A DNA stretch of 64,000 nt, from the NCBI GenBank assembly GCA_963681505.1, contig OY811977.1, positions 8,358,645-8,422,644 on the forward strand, read 5' to 3'. Positions within the stretch are counted from its first letter, which is position 1, and every line of letters begins with the position of its first letter. The DNA comes from Eunapius fragilis. Lineage: Eukaryota; Porifera; Demospongiae; Spongillida; Spongillidae. Below, in pieces: positions 21,044-32,455 of this stretch. The notes beneath the pieces are model-generated. The model made no database searches, was not told the origin of the DNA, and saw only the letters and a list, made by a program, of their open reading frames with translations. The position numbers were made by a program, and so were the translations under genes.

Positions 21044-22518
21044 ACAGGGTCAATCTTAACCATTTCATCACACATGTGTCTGAGTTTCAGAAACAAAATA
21101 TATCCATGAACTAATCATACTAACATATGTAAGAATGTAGATTATTAACTCTTGACTTCAATGATTTCATGCGTTATGAGTTGACCACAATTCTAACCAC
21201 TTATGTAAACAATGCCTATTATCTTTTTCTGCGTAAGAGCCTTTGTGACCTATTCATTTTCATGCGCAGCTGGCATCTATAGCTACCTTCCTATCTTTCA
21301 AATTCAGCGTAGGAACAGAAAACTAAGTGCCAATATCAATTTGAAGCCTTGATTTTACTACCAATTCAAAAATAACACTTTTTTCTCATTTTTTCTTGAA
21401 GCAATATGAAGTACCTAGTCTTGGTGTCCTATGTTCAAAATTGCTAGATGGAATGCCAAGGTATTATTGAACTGCATTGCGCTGAAGTACAAATGTAGAG
21501 GATCCTTAAGAATCCTTACAAAGGCGATAATTATCCACAATGCCTGCGTGTACAAACAATGAATTTCTTTAGTGCTAGCTTCCTACGTACAATGTTCAGT
21601 GCACACAAGGACGACTGTGATTGGCTTGCATGTGGTGCAATGACCGACGGAAGGGAGGGGGGGGGGAGGCAATGTGCAGCTAAAGCCATCGAAATAGTGA
21701 CACGTATTATAACTAGGCACCTATGCCTCCAACCCCCTATTTTTAAACGGTCTTTGAATGATGTTTAATTAATGTTATGTAATATAAATTTGTATTATCA
21801 TTCAAAGACCGTTTAAAGATAGGGGGTTGGAGGCATAGGTTCCTAGTTATAATACGTGTCACTATTTTGATGGCTCTAGCTGCACATTCCCTTCCCCCCC
21901 CCCCCCCCCCCCCCGCCCTTCCGTCGGTCATTGCATCACATGCAAGCCAATCACAGTCGTCCTTGTGTGCACTGAACATTGTACGTAGGAAGCTAGCACT
22001 AAAGAAATTCATTGTTTGTACACGCAGGCATTGTGGATAATTATCGCCTTTGTAAGGATTCTTAAGAGTCCTCTACATTCGTACTTCAGCGCTATGCAGT
22101 TCAATAACACCTTGGCATTCCATCTAGCAATCTTGAACATAGGACTCCAAGACAAGGTACTTCACATTGCTTCAAGAAAAAATGAGAAAAAAGTGTTCGT
22201 TTTAAATTGGTAGTAAAATCTAGGCTTCAAATTGATATTGGTTCTTAGTTTTCTGTTCCTACGCTGAATTTGAAAGATAGGAAGGTAGCTATAGATGTCA
22301 GCTGCGCACGTAAATAAAAAGGTCACAAAGGCTCTTACGAAGAAAAAGATAATAGGCATTGTTTACATAAGTTGGTCAACTCATAACGCATGAAATCATT
22401 GAAGTCAAGAGTTAATAATTTATATTCTTACATATGTTAGTATGTTTAGTTCATGGATATATTTTGTTTCTGAAACTCAGACACATGTGTGATGAAATGG
22501 TTAAGATTGACCCTACAA
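21044..22518. repeat. 1.47 kb palindrome B inside transposon T
   Basis: The left arm 21044-21765 and right arm 21797-22518 are highly similar reverse complements around an AT-rich centre. The outer ends are ACAGGGTCAATCTTAACC and its complement. Both arms carry a G or C tract next to GGAAGGG/CCCTTCC. It lies between the left TIR of T and the coding region, so it is either a nested fold-back element or a rearranged part of T. The matching open frames at 21559 and 22012 are mirror images and not genes. Confidence 0.85.
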
Positions 22519-22543
22519 TAAAATGTATCTGCATGCATGTGGT

Positions 22544-24513
22544 TTATGAAAGGTAGGTCTGTAGAGCTTCCTGTATCTCTTTCTTTGTTAAAGTGTAGGT
22601 TCTACCAGAAGCTGTTGACGGCTGGACACGAGTCAGAATGTCTGATGGATCTATGTCCAAAATATCCTGTTGGTCAGGGTAGACAAATGATGTAGCTGAG
22701 ATACTGGGATGGAGAAATGTTGTTGTGATGGTATGTTCATGTTCATTCACATTGAACACACAGCCAAGCCAACAGGAGCCATCGTATGCCACAGTTACAT
22801 ACCCACTAATTGCACCAAATGGAAGAGGGTTAAAAGTTTGACCCAATGCAACCCTTTCTTTCCTTGGGGATGCACTGTTTGAAAAAGACTTCACTTCAAC
22901 CACAGTGGTACTAACTGGAACAACACTGTGCAGCTGATGTGTCCCTGGAACAGTTCTGCTCCTTTTCAGTCGATCTTCAAGTACTTTGGCTTCTTGCTCA
23001 TGTTCACTCAGTGTTGCAAAGCCAAAGTGCATTCCCTTTATTTCACTAACTGCAAAGAGATATAGCTGTTCTGCTGTTAGAATGTGGTCTTTGTAGAGAC
23101 GCTGAAGACTGGCTTTTGTGGCTAGTCGCTTCAAGGTTCCTCCAGCACCGTCCCCTGCAGACTTCATGTGAGATGTCGCGAAGAAGTGCCACTCTGCATG
23201 TACCCCAAAGTCCAGAAAATGGTAGCACAGATTTGTAAAAATTCCACATTTTTGGGACAAAAACTCCACGTTTTCCCTGAAATAGATGGACATCAATGGT
23301 ATCATGCTGTGTTTTCAGAGATGATGATGTAGCAGAGGCTCTTGAGATTTTCTTTCTCCCGGTAATAGCAGACAAAAGGGTGGACAGTGGCAGAGCTGTT
23401 GTTCCAATGGAATGACTGAACTTCATCCTGAACAACAAAACTGAAGTTTTCGGAGAAGTCAGCAATCACCAGAAATTCTCCCTCATTCAGGCTCTCCTTC
23501 TTCTGTTGCATGAAACTTGACTGCATTTTGGCAGTAAAGTCATGAACAACGAGCTTTTTCATCATGGTGTTGAAACAGTCCACGAACTCATCAACTTGAA
23601 GCACCCTTGTTTCCAGAGTAGCACGGTCTGTGGAAGTCCACTGCTTGAACTCCACGGTGTCGATAGAGTGTTTATCAAAAGCAGCTTGCAGGGATTTGTG
23701 GAGTGGTTCTGTGCCAGTACATTGATTGCAGTTGCCAAAATGACAGTCTATGTTTGGCGGGTTACATTGCATCGCTGCAAGGCAGTGTCGGTAGTGCTTG
23801 TATAATCCATCAGTTAGTGACTCTATCTTGCCTCCAGCCATCATCAATTTAATGTTCTGATTGATTGTACAGACGCACACTGAATGTGTACCAGCAGCTC
23901 CAGCCAGGATACTAAAGTTCAGGTGCCTAGTTTGGGGCTGGGGCTTGACAAAACACCTTTCTCTGCTACCAGCATTTTGGCCCTCCTTGCCAAGTACCTG
24001 GATACACCAAAGACCTTTGCAAATTTACGCCTTGACCAGCTCTTGGGAAGAATGGTTAAAATTCTCAACCTTTCACTCCTTGTTGTGGAGTTAAACTTCT
24101 CCTTAAGCTGTTGGACAAGCTCTTCTCCATCATTCAATGAGACAGTGGTGCATGGCCTTTCCATCATCCATTCTCCTCTTCTTTGCTTGAGCACCTCTGT
24201 CAGTGTGTGCAGTCTTACGCTTCAGCAGCACATGTGATAAGCCATCAGAATTAGATGACTCTTCTTCAGTCCAGCCACGTGTTTGTTCACTTTCAGGTGA
24301 ATGCGTACTGTATTCTTCATTCCAGAAAATGCCTTCAATGTTACCAGCATTGTCAACAGAAAGGGTGGGTGCACAGGTACCATGGGATGAAGAAGGCTGC
24401 TGGAGCTGTTGCTGGGATGAAGAAGGCTGCTGGCGGTCTGCCATCAATTCTTTGCGGCAATCAGTGCAATGATATTGAGAGCAGGTAAGACCAAGGGATG
24501 GATGTAGAGCCAT
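22544..24513 (-). pseudogene. T-encoded protein, possible DDE-type transposase, broken
   Basis: Minus-strand frames read in order as one protein. 24513-24130 has a short N-terminal Cys motif (CSQYHCTDC). 24194-23919 has a basic, helix-turn-helix-like block (LRILTILPKSWSRRKFAKVF). 23880-23302 has a Cys-rich start, CHFGNCNQC, and a conserved core, FLVIADFSENFSFVVQDEVQ. 23305-22544 has AEWHFFATSHMKSAGDGAGG and LKRLATKASLQRLY. The family is known to me as a repeated unannotated protein of invertebrate genomes. The D (DFSEN) and the E (AEWHF) would fit an RNase H-fold transposase, but the middle acidic motif expected between them is absent here, and frame breaks occur near 24150, 23900 and 23310. 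Its place between the TIRs of T supports a transposase role by inference only. Confidence 0.55.
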
Positions 24514-25390
24514 AAGTGTAGATGAGACAGGATTCAGACCTCGTTAACGAGTCACTTCATGGCGCTTCAGTGTGTTGCAACAGCGTTTTTGAGGAGGAAA
24601 TGGCATTATCAGTGAGGATTGCATAGAACACAGCGTGCTGCTTTGAAATCATTTATAGATAGCCAGCATTGCGCAACTAAGCGCTGGCTTTATTAATGAC
24701 AAAAGGACCCTTTCTGGCCACCGCATGTAACAAACGGCACCACTACTGTTGCATTGTCCATTACGAACAATTCAATAATTGTGATGTATTGATTGTAAGT
24801 AGGCACAGGGCCGTTTGACATTGCTGTAGATTTTGTTTAGACAGTCCTGGGAAGTGTGGGTTCTCAGTTATGACATCCATTAACACCTCATAGTGACTAT
24901 GTCAATTAACAAAGCCAAACCAAGAAGCAATAAAATGGCTACTAGTCATTTTACAGTCCAGTAGTTAAATTCCCACAAAAGCTGTCAAGCTATGTGCCTT
25001 AAGGGTAATAGCAGCTATTTATGGTGAGAAATAGAGGAAGTGATTATTTGCTACTTTCAAAACTCATCAAAAATTCATAGTAATATTAACCTATTAACAT
25101 TAATTAAAGTAAGTTTACTTGCAATGGGTGCCACTCCATTATCTACTTTGTTGTGTGCAAAAGGCCCAAACTTGTGCATGTCAGGACTCAAACTACACTT
25201 GTTTCAATTGACAAAGGTCACCAAAATAATTAATTATTCAGCAAGCCATATTATATAACAGATAAACATAGAGTATACATGTGTAGGGGAATTTTGTTGA
25301 TATCACAGGGGAGTATATTATATGTAAGTGGTATGCCAATATGAGAGCATGATGTATTCAGGGTGGTACAATTTAGTGTGAACTGACCCA

Positions 25391-26487
25391 GTAGCGTTTT
25401 CAAAGTTGGATCTCGCTAACGCATATCAGCAGTTGGAGCTAGATGACGATTCAAAGAAGTTTGTCACGGTGAACACGCACAAGAGTCTGTTTCGGTATAA
25501 CCGCCTTCTGTTTGGAGTATCTTCGGCTCCTGCGATATTCCAGCGTACGATGGACTCGCTGTTACAGCAGGTATGCACTTACATCGACGACATCTTGGTG
25601 ACAAGCGAGAATGAGAGCGAACACTTGAAAAATCTGGACGAGGTATTGAAGCGACTCAAGGAGGCGGGAGTAACACTAATAAGATTTGAATGTTATATTC
25701 TGCAGCCTGAGGTTGAATATTTGGGCCACAAAATATCAAAAGCGGGGTTAAGTCCCACAGACGCGAAGGTGAGAGCTATTTTAGAGGCACCAGCACCAGA
25801 GAACGTCTTCCAATAGCGTTCATTCCTGGGACTCTTAAAATACTACGGAAGATTCCTTTCAAGTTTGTCCTCCACGCTAGCTCCACTCCACACCCTGCTG
25901 ACTAAAGGGAAATCTTGGTCATGGGAAAAGCCGCAGCAGGTAGCGTTTGAAAAGGCCAAGAAATTGTTGACATCCTCAAAAATTTTAGCCCATTATGACA
26001 GCAAAAAAAGGACCTAGTACTTGCCTGCGATGCTTCACCATACGGAGTGGGAGCAGTATTGTCACATAAGGACGCTGATGGGACAGAGCAGCCTATAGCT
26101 TTTGTGTCAAGAGCTCTGGCAACTGCAGAACGAAACTACTCTCAGCTGGATAAAGAGGGGTTGGCTATTGTATTTGCTGTCAAACGCTTTCACAGCTACC
26201 TGATGGGTAGATCTTTTGTTATTTGTTCAGACCACAAACCATTGCTGCACTTGTTTGAAGAAAAGCAAGGCATTCCAGCAATGGCATCAGCAAGATTACA
26301 GCGATGGGCACTGATTTTGAGTGCCTACCAGTATACCATTGAGTACAAGGCAGAAAAGCAGAATGCTAATGCAGACTCATTGAGCAGACTTCCCCTTCCA
26401 GATATACCTGTGGAAGTTCCTGTGCCAGAAGAGACAGTCTTTCTAAAGGACACCCTTCAAGACCCTGTCAGCGTGGCTCAGATCTGA
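25391..26487 (+). pseudogene. G1 reverse transcriptase second half and RNase H
   Basis: Coding resumes right after the right end of T with FSKLDLANAYQQLELDD, then LFRYNRLLFGVSSAPAIFQR and YIDDILVTS (the YxDD catalytic motif). The frame stops at a TAG near 25814, just before the conserved RSFLGLLKYYGRF, and shifts again near 26010 in an A run. RNase H (26047-26487) has [29 protein letters not shown] and [11 protein letters not shown]. The break positions are in-frame stops and homopolymer shifts, in keeping with an old copy. Confidence 0.85.
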
Positions 26488-26519
26488 CGCTGGACAGATA
26501 AAGACCCAATATTGGTGGA

Positions 26520-27764
26520 GTGCGTAACCTACTGAAGGAAGGTTGGCACACAGACTCTGAAAATAATGATTTGAATCCTTACAGCAGATGCAAGGATGAA
26601 CTCAGCATCCAGGAGGGCTGCATCATGAGGGGTATCAGGATTATTGTTCCTAAACCAGGGCAACAATTAACACTACAGGAGCTTCATGCTGGCCATCAAG
26701 GCATTTCCAAGATGAAAAGCTTGGCCAGAAGTTTCGTGTGGTGGCCAAATCTGGATTCAGACATCGAGAAAACGGCAAAGAGTTGCCTTACATCCACCCC
26801 TGGGAATGGCCTGATGTTCCACGGTTTCGTCTACATGCAGACTGTGCGGGTCCTTTCTGTGGAAAAATGTTTCTTCTAGTGATTGATGCACACTCGAAGT
26901 GGCTGGATGTCCACTGTGTTCAGTCAGCTACATCAGCAGTCACCATTGATAAGTTGAGGTCTTCCTTTGCTACCCATGGCATTCCCAGCACACTGGTCAC
27001 AGACAACGGTTCAGTCTTTACAAGTGCTGAATTTGAACATTTCTTGAGACAAAATGGTATACGACATGTTAGAACTGCACCATATCATCCATCTTCAAAT
27101 GGATTAGTGGAAAGGGCAGTCCAGACTTTCAAAAATGCAATCAAGAAGTCTGAGAAAAGGGAGTCGTTAGAATGCAGGCTAGCAAAATTCCAGTTCAGTT
27201 CTTCACACAACTACTGGCAAAACCCCAGCAGAGCTTCTCATGGGCAGGTGTTTAGGAACTCGTCTGCACAAGTTGCTACCAGAAGGAGAAGTGAGAAGGA
27301 GAGTACTTGAAAAGCGAAACATGCAAAAGATAGCACATGACAAGAATGTTAAGCAGCGTAACTTCTTGGTTGGGGATTCAGTAATCGTGAGGAACTTTGG
27401 AAGTGGTTCCAAATGGATTGCAGGGAAAGTGTCTAGCAGCAGGGGTCCTGTATCTCTTCAAGTGCTACTGAATGATGGCAGGACTGTTCATAGACATTTT
27501 GATCATGTTCGTAGTGCATCTAGTTTTCTGGTGAATCCAGGAAAACCGCGGCATCAGTCTCAGAGCAGGAAAATTCATGGGCTGACACTCGGACTACAAG
27601 CATGGAAGAAGCAATACCTCGCGAACAAAGAGTTAAATGTTCAACCGGATGAAGAACCAGAACCACCACCTCACATTGAAGAGCAAGCAGAGGAACCAGG
27701 GGCAGCCAAGCTTCCAGTCCTTAGGAGTTCAGCAAGAGAGCGACACCCCCCTGTTAGATTGTAA
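26520..27764 (+). pseudogene. G1 integrase
   Basis: The N-terminal zinc-binding part is partial (ELHAGHQGISKMK, then one Cys), followed by a small deletion and frame change at about 26790. The catalytic core has Asp in LHADCAGPF, VTDNGSVFTSAEF and HPSSNGLVERAVQTFK with the Glu. A second frame change near 27240-27310 leads to the C-terminal part with VGDSVIVRNFG and a tail ending RERHPPVRL at the stop (27764), four bases before the 3' LTR. Confidence 0.85.
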
Positions 27765-27767
27765 ATA

Positions 27768-28082
27768 TGGTATCCTGACCACTGTGTGGTTGTCATAAAT
27801 AAGGTGTCAAATACTGGTGCAAGATTGCAAGCACAGGCAAGCATAGGCAAGCACATGCAAGCTTAGCTTTGATGGACCAATGGGATTGGTAGAGTTTCAC
27901 CTGACAGGAGTCGTAGACAAATCCCATTGGTGGACTTTTCAGTTGTTATGTATTTATACCCTTGCACAGTGTATTGATTGGGTTGGTCTGCACTATTATT
28001 GAGATTGTGTAGTGCCCAAAGAGATGCAAATACCCGATTATCCTTCGGGATTGCGAGGCAGTTGGCTTGTTAGGTTACTACA
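27768..28082 (+). repeat. 3' LTR of G1
   Basis: This copy of 17671-17979 has several substitutions, a 4-base insertion (GGTT near 27983) and other small indels. It begins TGGTATCC, so the first bases differ from the 5' copy. Confidence 0.9.
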
Positions 28083-29514
28083 GTCCCATAACATTACACA
28101 AAGTACACCACAAATCTACAGTAAAAAACCAGGCAATGAATCTAGTTTCTAGTTTAGTGGGCAAATTTTTTATAGCCCACACTTAATCTCTTCAGTTCGG
28201 GAGTATACGCCGAAATTACGGGGGTATACAAGGATAGGCACGAGGAGAACTGCACTGCTAAAAGGCAGAAATATGAGGACAATTTAGCTGCCAGGCAACC
28301 TATATGCCTATTATTATAAACAGGAATTCTATTTCTTTTAACCAACGCACATTTTAACCAACGCACATTGCAAATAAAAAGTAGATAAAAATAAGAAGCC
28401 AACTTTGTCTGTCTAACTAATAATAATACTTCCACCAGCTTCCGCCATATTTGTGGGACCTACAAAGCCAATGAAAGGATGCTCAAGCGGAAAAGTTAGC
28501 TATAAATCCACACAGTACATTTTAGCTTCTCGTATGCTAGGGCCTGGTAGCTAAATGGCATAACGAGCAGTACGTTCATAAGTCCACATGATATTCATGT
28601 ATACATACAAATAGCCCAAGACTACCAATCTATTACGCGGTAACTTTTAGGTCCCCTAATAAAATAATAAGGATTGATCAACAGTTAAAAAAGCCAGCCA
28701 ACATAAGTACACTCCCTACACGCTCTCACTCTCTACAGCACAGTTGGCAAGCTTATGCATCATGGCACATGCCAGCCTGCCCCCGGCGGACGAAAGGAAT
28801 ATGTGAACAAATGCCCCCATTCAAATTCATGAATTCAATTATCCTAAGCCCCCCCCCCAATCATATACACAACCAAAAATTTTCGGTGAATTATCGGTAT
28901 GTAACTACGAAACATGTCGTAACGGGTCAATTTTATAACCCGTACGAGTACCGATAAATGATTACATATGAAACCCGGTATGATATAACATGGTTAGTGC
29001 CGGGTGTAACTTACTTTTTGGAACGGTGTGTTTTACGTGCCCGAAGTAGGCTGATACCTTACCATAATGACATGTGGTGTACGGAAAGTAGATAAATACT
29101 AACACGTTGATAGGTTATTTATGATTGGATTTGCATGCTTATTTTGAGATCTTGCTACTAGTATGTCCCGATTTTGTACTAGTATATATGGAAGCCCAAA
29201 TCTCCTTCGAATTAAGTTTAAAATGCTAATACAACAATATTGTGCTCTTTTTCTTTAAGTTTAAGTCAGATCATAGACCAAAAAAGGGTGGTTACATCGT
29301 ACGTCCCGTAGACTAGCGCAGTGCACAGGCCAAAGGTGGTACGTAAAACAAAGCCAAATATCGGCGCCATTTTACGGGTGCAACAAAGCCACGTCATGTG
29401 CAGGTTTTTATTATAATAATATTAGTTATGGCGGAACCGTTGTACTTCAAAAGGTAACTAGATCTGTGAAAGAATGTACATATTTACGTAGTGTTTACGA
29501 GTGAGATTTAATGT
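28083..29514. other. Intergenic, nothing firmly recognised
   Basis: Short C tract at 28851-28859 and a short palindrome TTATCGGTA...TACCGATAA at about 28893-28956. No gene or element ends are recognised. Confidence 0.45.
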
Positions 29515-29646
29515 TTACGAATTATCCTCCTCCTTCTTGACCATGCATAACTCAGGATAGGGACGAATGGAAATTTCCCCAATAGCTTCAGAATTGGCTG
29601 GAAGAGTGCCTACTGTGATCAATAGCACTTTGTGACCGTTTCGCAT
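29515..29646 (-). CDS. Possible small ORF or terminal exon, unknown
   Basis: A 43-residue frame, starting MRNGHKVLLITVGTLPA and ending MVKKEEDNS, has a composition more like coding sequence than its surroundings. A longer minus-strand frame lies upstream at 29743-29973 (with VPTGPHIVAFCFEGLHFFG). No homologue is recognised and no splice link between them was established. It could be chance. Confidence 0.2.
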   Translation of the reverse strand: MRNGHKVLLITVGTLPANSEAIGEISIRPYPELCMVKKEEDNS

Positions 29647-29973
29647 GAACCACGTTCACCGTGCGGTCTGCAAACGCAAAGTTGGAGGCTTGTAAGACAT
29701 ATTCTAACGTTGAGACGTTCGCGACTGATGATCCATCCAACACTAATATTGATTCGCAGCGAGAGGTATAAGTAAGTTAGTTCTTAGCTCGTTGGTGAAT
29801 GCTGTTTCCTTGTTGCATAGGATGATGTATTGTATACGAAACTGATGCGTTCCAAAAAAGTGGAGTCCTTCGAAACAAAAAGCCACAATGTGAGGCCCTG
29901 TTGGAACTTGAAACAGGTGAGCTAATTGACAGCATATCACTATACTATCATAATGGTGTGTGGTTATAGACAA

Positions 29974-30968
29974 TGAAGTATGGTTGGAGGCTTGCTGTCA
30001 TTCAGCACACTGCTATATCCCATTTCCAAGTAATGTTCGCTCTTCTTTTTCTTCAGTCCTTGTTCAGTGCTATGGATATATGTATATGTGTAAATGTTTC
30101 GTAGTGCAAGTGTTGAAGTACCAAGCCTCCGTCAGGTTCAATCAATTTCAAGCCCAGATTTTTTTCGCCCAAAAAGAGTATGTTTTTAAAAAAGCTATAT
30201 TGCAGTAACTAAACACTGCCCTTTTCCAGGTTCTGTCTCCTGCAAATACGACATCTTGTCAATTTCCTCTACAGCTTCTCACTGCCTTAGAAGCAGCAAG
30301 TTATCTCATCTTATCTGTTATGCAGTACTATATATATATGTGTAAGTTAGCTCGTGTTGAATTTTTTCTTTTTGGTCAATATGGCAGCAGGCTAAGTGAG
30401 CTTTATGGCAGTTGAACAATTCTTCAACACTGTCCCATGATGGTTTTTAATAATGCAAAGAGAATTTGTCACTCGGGCTGTGGAAAAAAGGTTTGTTGAA
30501 CTTGAAGTCATGCATGGGGCACACTCATAACCCTTCACAGGTTTCCAAAAAGGTACATGTTTCTTTGACTCTTGTCATCCATAATTGACCCACAGCCAGC
30601 TCCTCATAATGAATCAAAAACTCGACCTGTGTACATTATCAGACAGTTGTGCAGTTCTTACAGAGCGGTGGTTTCTTAACAACAATGCTTCACCCACTCA
30701 GGTGATTATAGCTACATGCTTCTGTGAACAAGGTACAACTGTACAACAATCATGTTCATGAAGAATACTCCATGTATTTTATCTACCACTAGGGTCAACT
30801 CCACACTACACTCCTGATAACATATCTAGTGGTGCAACTTTGTGCTTAAAGTGCGAGGGTTCAAAGCAATGGCTTCGGCTGATGGGAACACCACTTTTGA
30901 ACGAGTTTGACTGTCCTTTATTCTCATTGCTACGAACCATTCTCTCTGTGGATAGCACCAACAAACTA
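29974..30968. other. Host flank of gypsy G2, nothing recognised
   Basis: No coding or repeat feature is recognised. Confidence 0.4.
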
Positions 30969-30973
30969 ACTGC

Positions 30974-31200
30974 TGTGAGCGCCCAGACCTACGGGCCTGC
31001 GCTCTTGAATATCAATTACGTGCATGCAGAATCTTTGAGCATGCGCATGGATAGAAATCTAGGTATAAATGCATTTTCGTGTGGAATTATTGAAGTTGGT
31101 TGCCCTTTTCGAGATACTGGCGAACGTGAACGGTATTGGGGGGTGTATAGGCATCTCAGAAGACGTGTGCAGACTGATTGCTACCGTCAGTTCTGTCACA
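30974..31200 (+). repeat. 5' LTR of G2
   Basis: TGTGAGCGCCC ... TTCTGTCACA, 227 bp, the same length as the 3' copy. Confidence 0.95.
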
Positions 31201-31204
31201 TATT

Positions 31205-31222
31205 TGGTGGCAGCGGTGGGAT
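31205..31222 (+). promoter_or_regulatory. Primer binding site, tRNA-Leu type
   Basis: TGGTGGCAGCGGTGGGAT, four bases after the LTR, is complementary to the 3' end of animal tRNA-Leu(AAG/UAG-type) with its CCA tail. It marks where minus-strand cDNA synthesis would start. Confidence 0.8.
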
Positions 31223-31270
31223 TATCTAAGTCGAGACGGTCATTGTCCGACGCCTGCGTTTCCCAAGTGT

Positions 31271-32455
31271 ATGACTACTCGTTCTGGAAAACCTTATCAG
31301 AAACCTACCATGGAGGAGATGCAAGGTATGTTGAAATTACTTGCAGAAGACCGTAGGAGGAGAGAAGACGAAATAGCAACTGAGAAGGCGCGAAGAAAAG
31401 AAGAATTCGCGAAAGAACGGGCTAGGCTTGAGGAAGAAAGACAGATTCGTGAGCGGGAGAATAGAAGGCAGATGGAAACGATGCAGACACACATGGCGGC
31501 TCTCATGAAGTTAGTAGAAGACTCACAAAAGGCAAAAGTCGTAAGTCCGAAACGTGAGCTAAGTGTCAAATTGGTTCCGTTGAGTGATAAGGATGATATT
31601 GAAGCCTATTTAGTAACTTTTGAGCGCGTTATGACTGCACAGAAGGTGGAGGAAAGCTGCTGGTCGCAGTATCTGGCACCTCAACTCACTGGCAAGGCCC
31701 AGTTGGCATTCGCAGCTCTACCCGGAGAGGACTCTGGCAATTATGAAGCAATAAAGACAGCAATCCTTCAGCGTTACGATATTACCGAGGAAGCATATAG
31801 AAGGCGCTTCCGTGGCATTACTCGTGGCAGTGGGGAAACAAATAGGGAGCTTTCCGTAAAGCTTATGGACCTACTGCGCAAGTGGATGATAAGCTGTACT
31901 TCAATGGAGGAAATACAAGAGCTCATAGGCATGGAGCAGTTCCTCAACACATTGCCAGCGAACAAACGACTCTGGGTTATGGAGCAAAAGCCTAAGACGT
32001 GTATTCAGGCCGGGGAACTCGTTGACGAATATGAACACGCCAGGCGTGAGGAGTCGCAGCGGTATCCGGAAAACGTCAAGGGAACTCGATCAGAGCAAAA
32101 ATGTTCATTTTGTGGGAAAGCAGGGCACTCAGAAGACGTGTGCTACAAGAAAACCACAAAAGAGGAGACAAGCAGACGGAAGACCATAGTGTGCTACAAC
32201 TGTGGAAAACCAGGTCACCCAGCAAGGAAGTGTCCCAACAATGAGGTATTGTTTGGACGTGAATCAAAGTACAAGGTGAAGGATGGTATGTATTGTAAGG
32301 GAATTGTGGAAGGGTGTTTGGTAAGCCGCATATTGTTAGACACAGGTTGTTCCCGCACAATGGTCCGGAGACAATTCGTCCCCCAGGAGAAGTTCTTGGA
32401 GGGAAATGGGTATCAATCAGATGTGTGCATGGTGACACAGTCTTGTATCCCCTAG
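31271..32455 (+). pseudogene. G2 Gag and start of protease
   Basis: The start at 31271 gives MTTRSGKPYQKP and is followed by a very long charged coiled-coil (residues about 15-80, rich in R/E/K: RRREDEIATEKARRKEE). A capsid-like domain follows (about residues 95-270: DDIEAYLVTFERVM, YLAPQLTGKAQLAFAALP, AILQRYDITEEAYRRRFRG). Two zinc knuckles, CSFCGKAGHSEDVC and CYNCGKPGHPARKC, bind RNA. The frame then enters the protease (RILLDTGCSRTMV, with D-T-G-C-S). Shortly after, near the CCCCC run at about 32380, homology moves to another frame, so this frame ends at 32455 out of register. Gag itself looks intact, and gag and protease share one frame. Confidence 0.85.

Larger units (their letters stand above)
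19523..25393 (-). mobile_element. DNA transposon T with TIRs over 500 bp, inserted in G1
   Basis: The ends GGGTCAATTCACAC (19526) and its reverse complement (to 25389) continue as an inverted repeat of more than 500 bp: 19526-19599 plus 20541-21040 on the left, 24858-25389 on the right. The left arm is interrupted by a composite repeat. Flanking GTA at 19523-19525 and 25391-25393 is a likely 3 bp target duplication, with one extra A before the right copy. The gene it carries is on the minus strand (22544-24513). The insertion falls inside the reverse transcriptase codons of G1, so it came later than G1. Confidence 0.8.
17671..28082 (+). mobile_element. Ty3/gypsy LTR retrotransposon G1, interrupted
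   Basis: Two LTRs in the same direction (17671-17979 and 27768-28082) enclose gag, protease, reverse transcriptase, RNase H and integrase in the usual gypsy order. The polymerase is split between 19525 and 25391 by a 5.9 kb DNA transposon. Without that insert the element would be about 4.5 kb. The LTRs differ by many substitutions and small indels, so it is the older of the two long gypsy elements here. No target duplication is seen (AGAAG before, GTCCC after); this could mean a recombinant between copies or a decayed site. Confidence 0.9.

Noticed and set aside
32314..32455. Programmed frameshift between Gag-PR and integrase in G2
   Set aside because: The frame change falls inside the protease domain at a C run and not at a domain border, so an indel is more likely.
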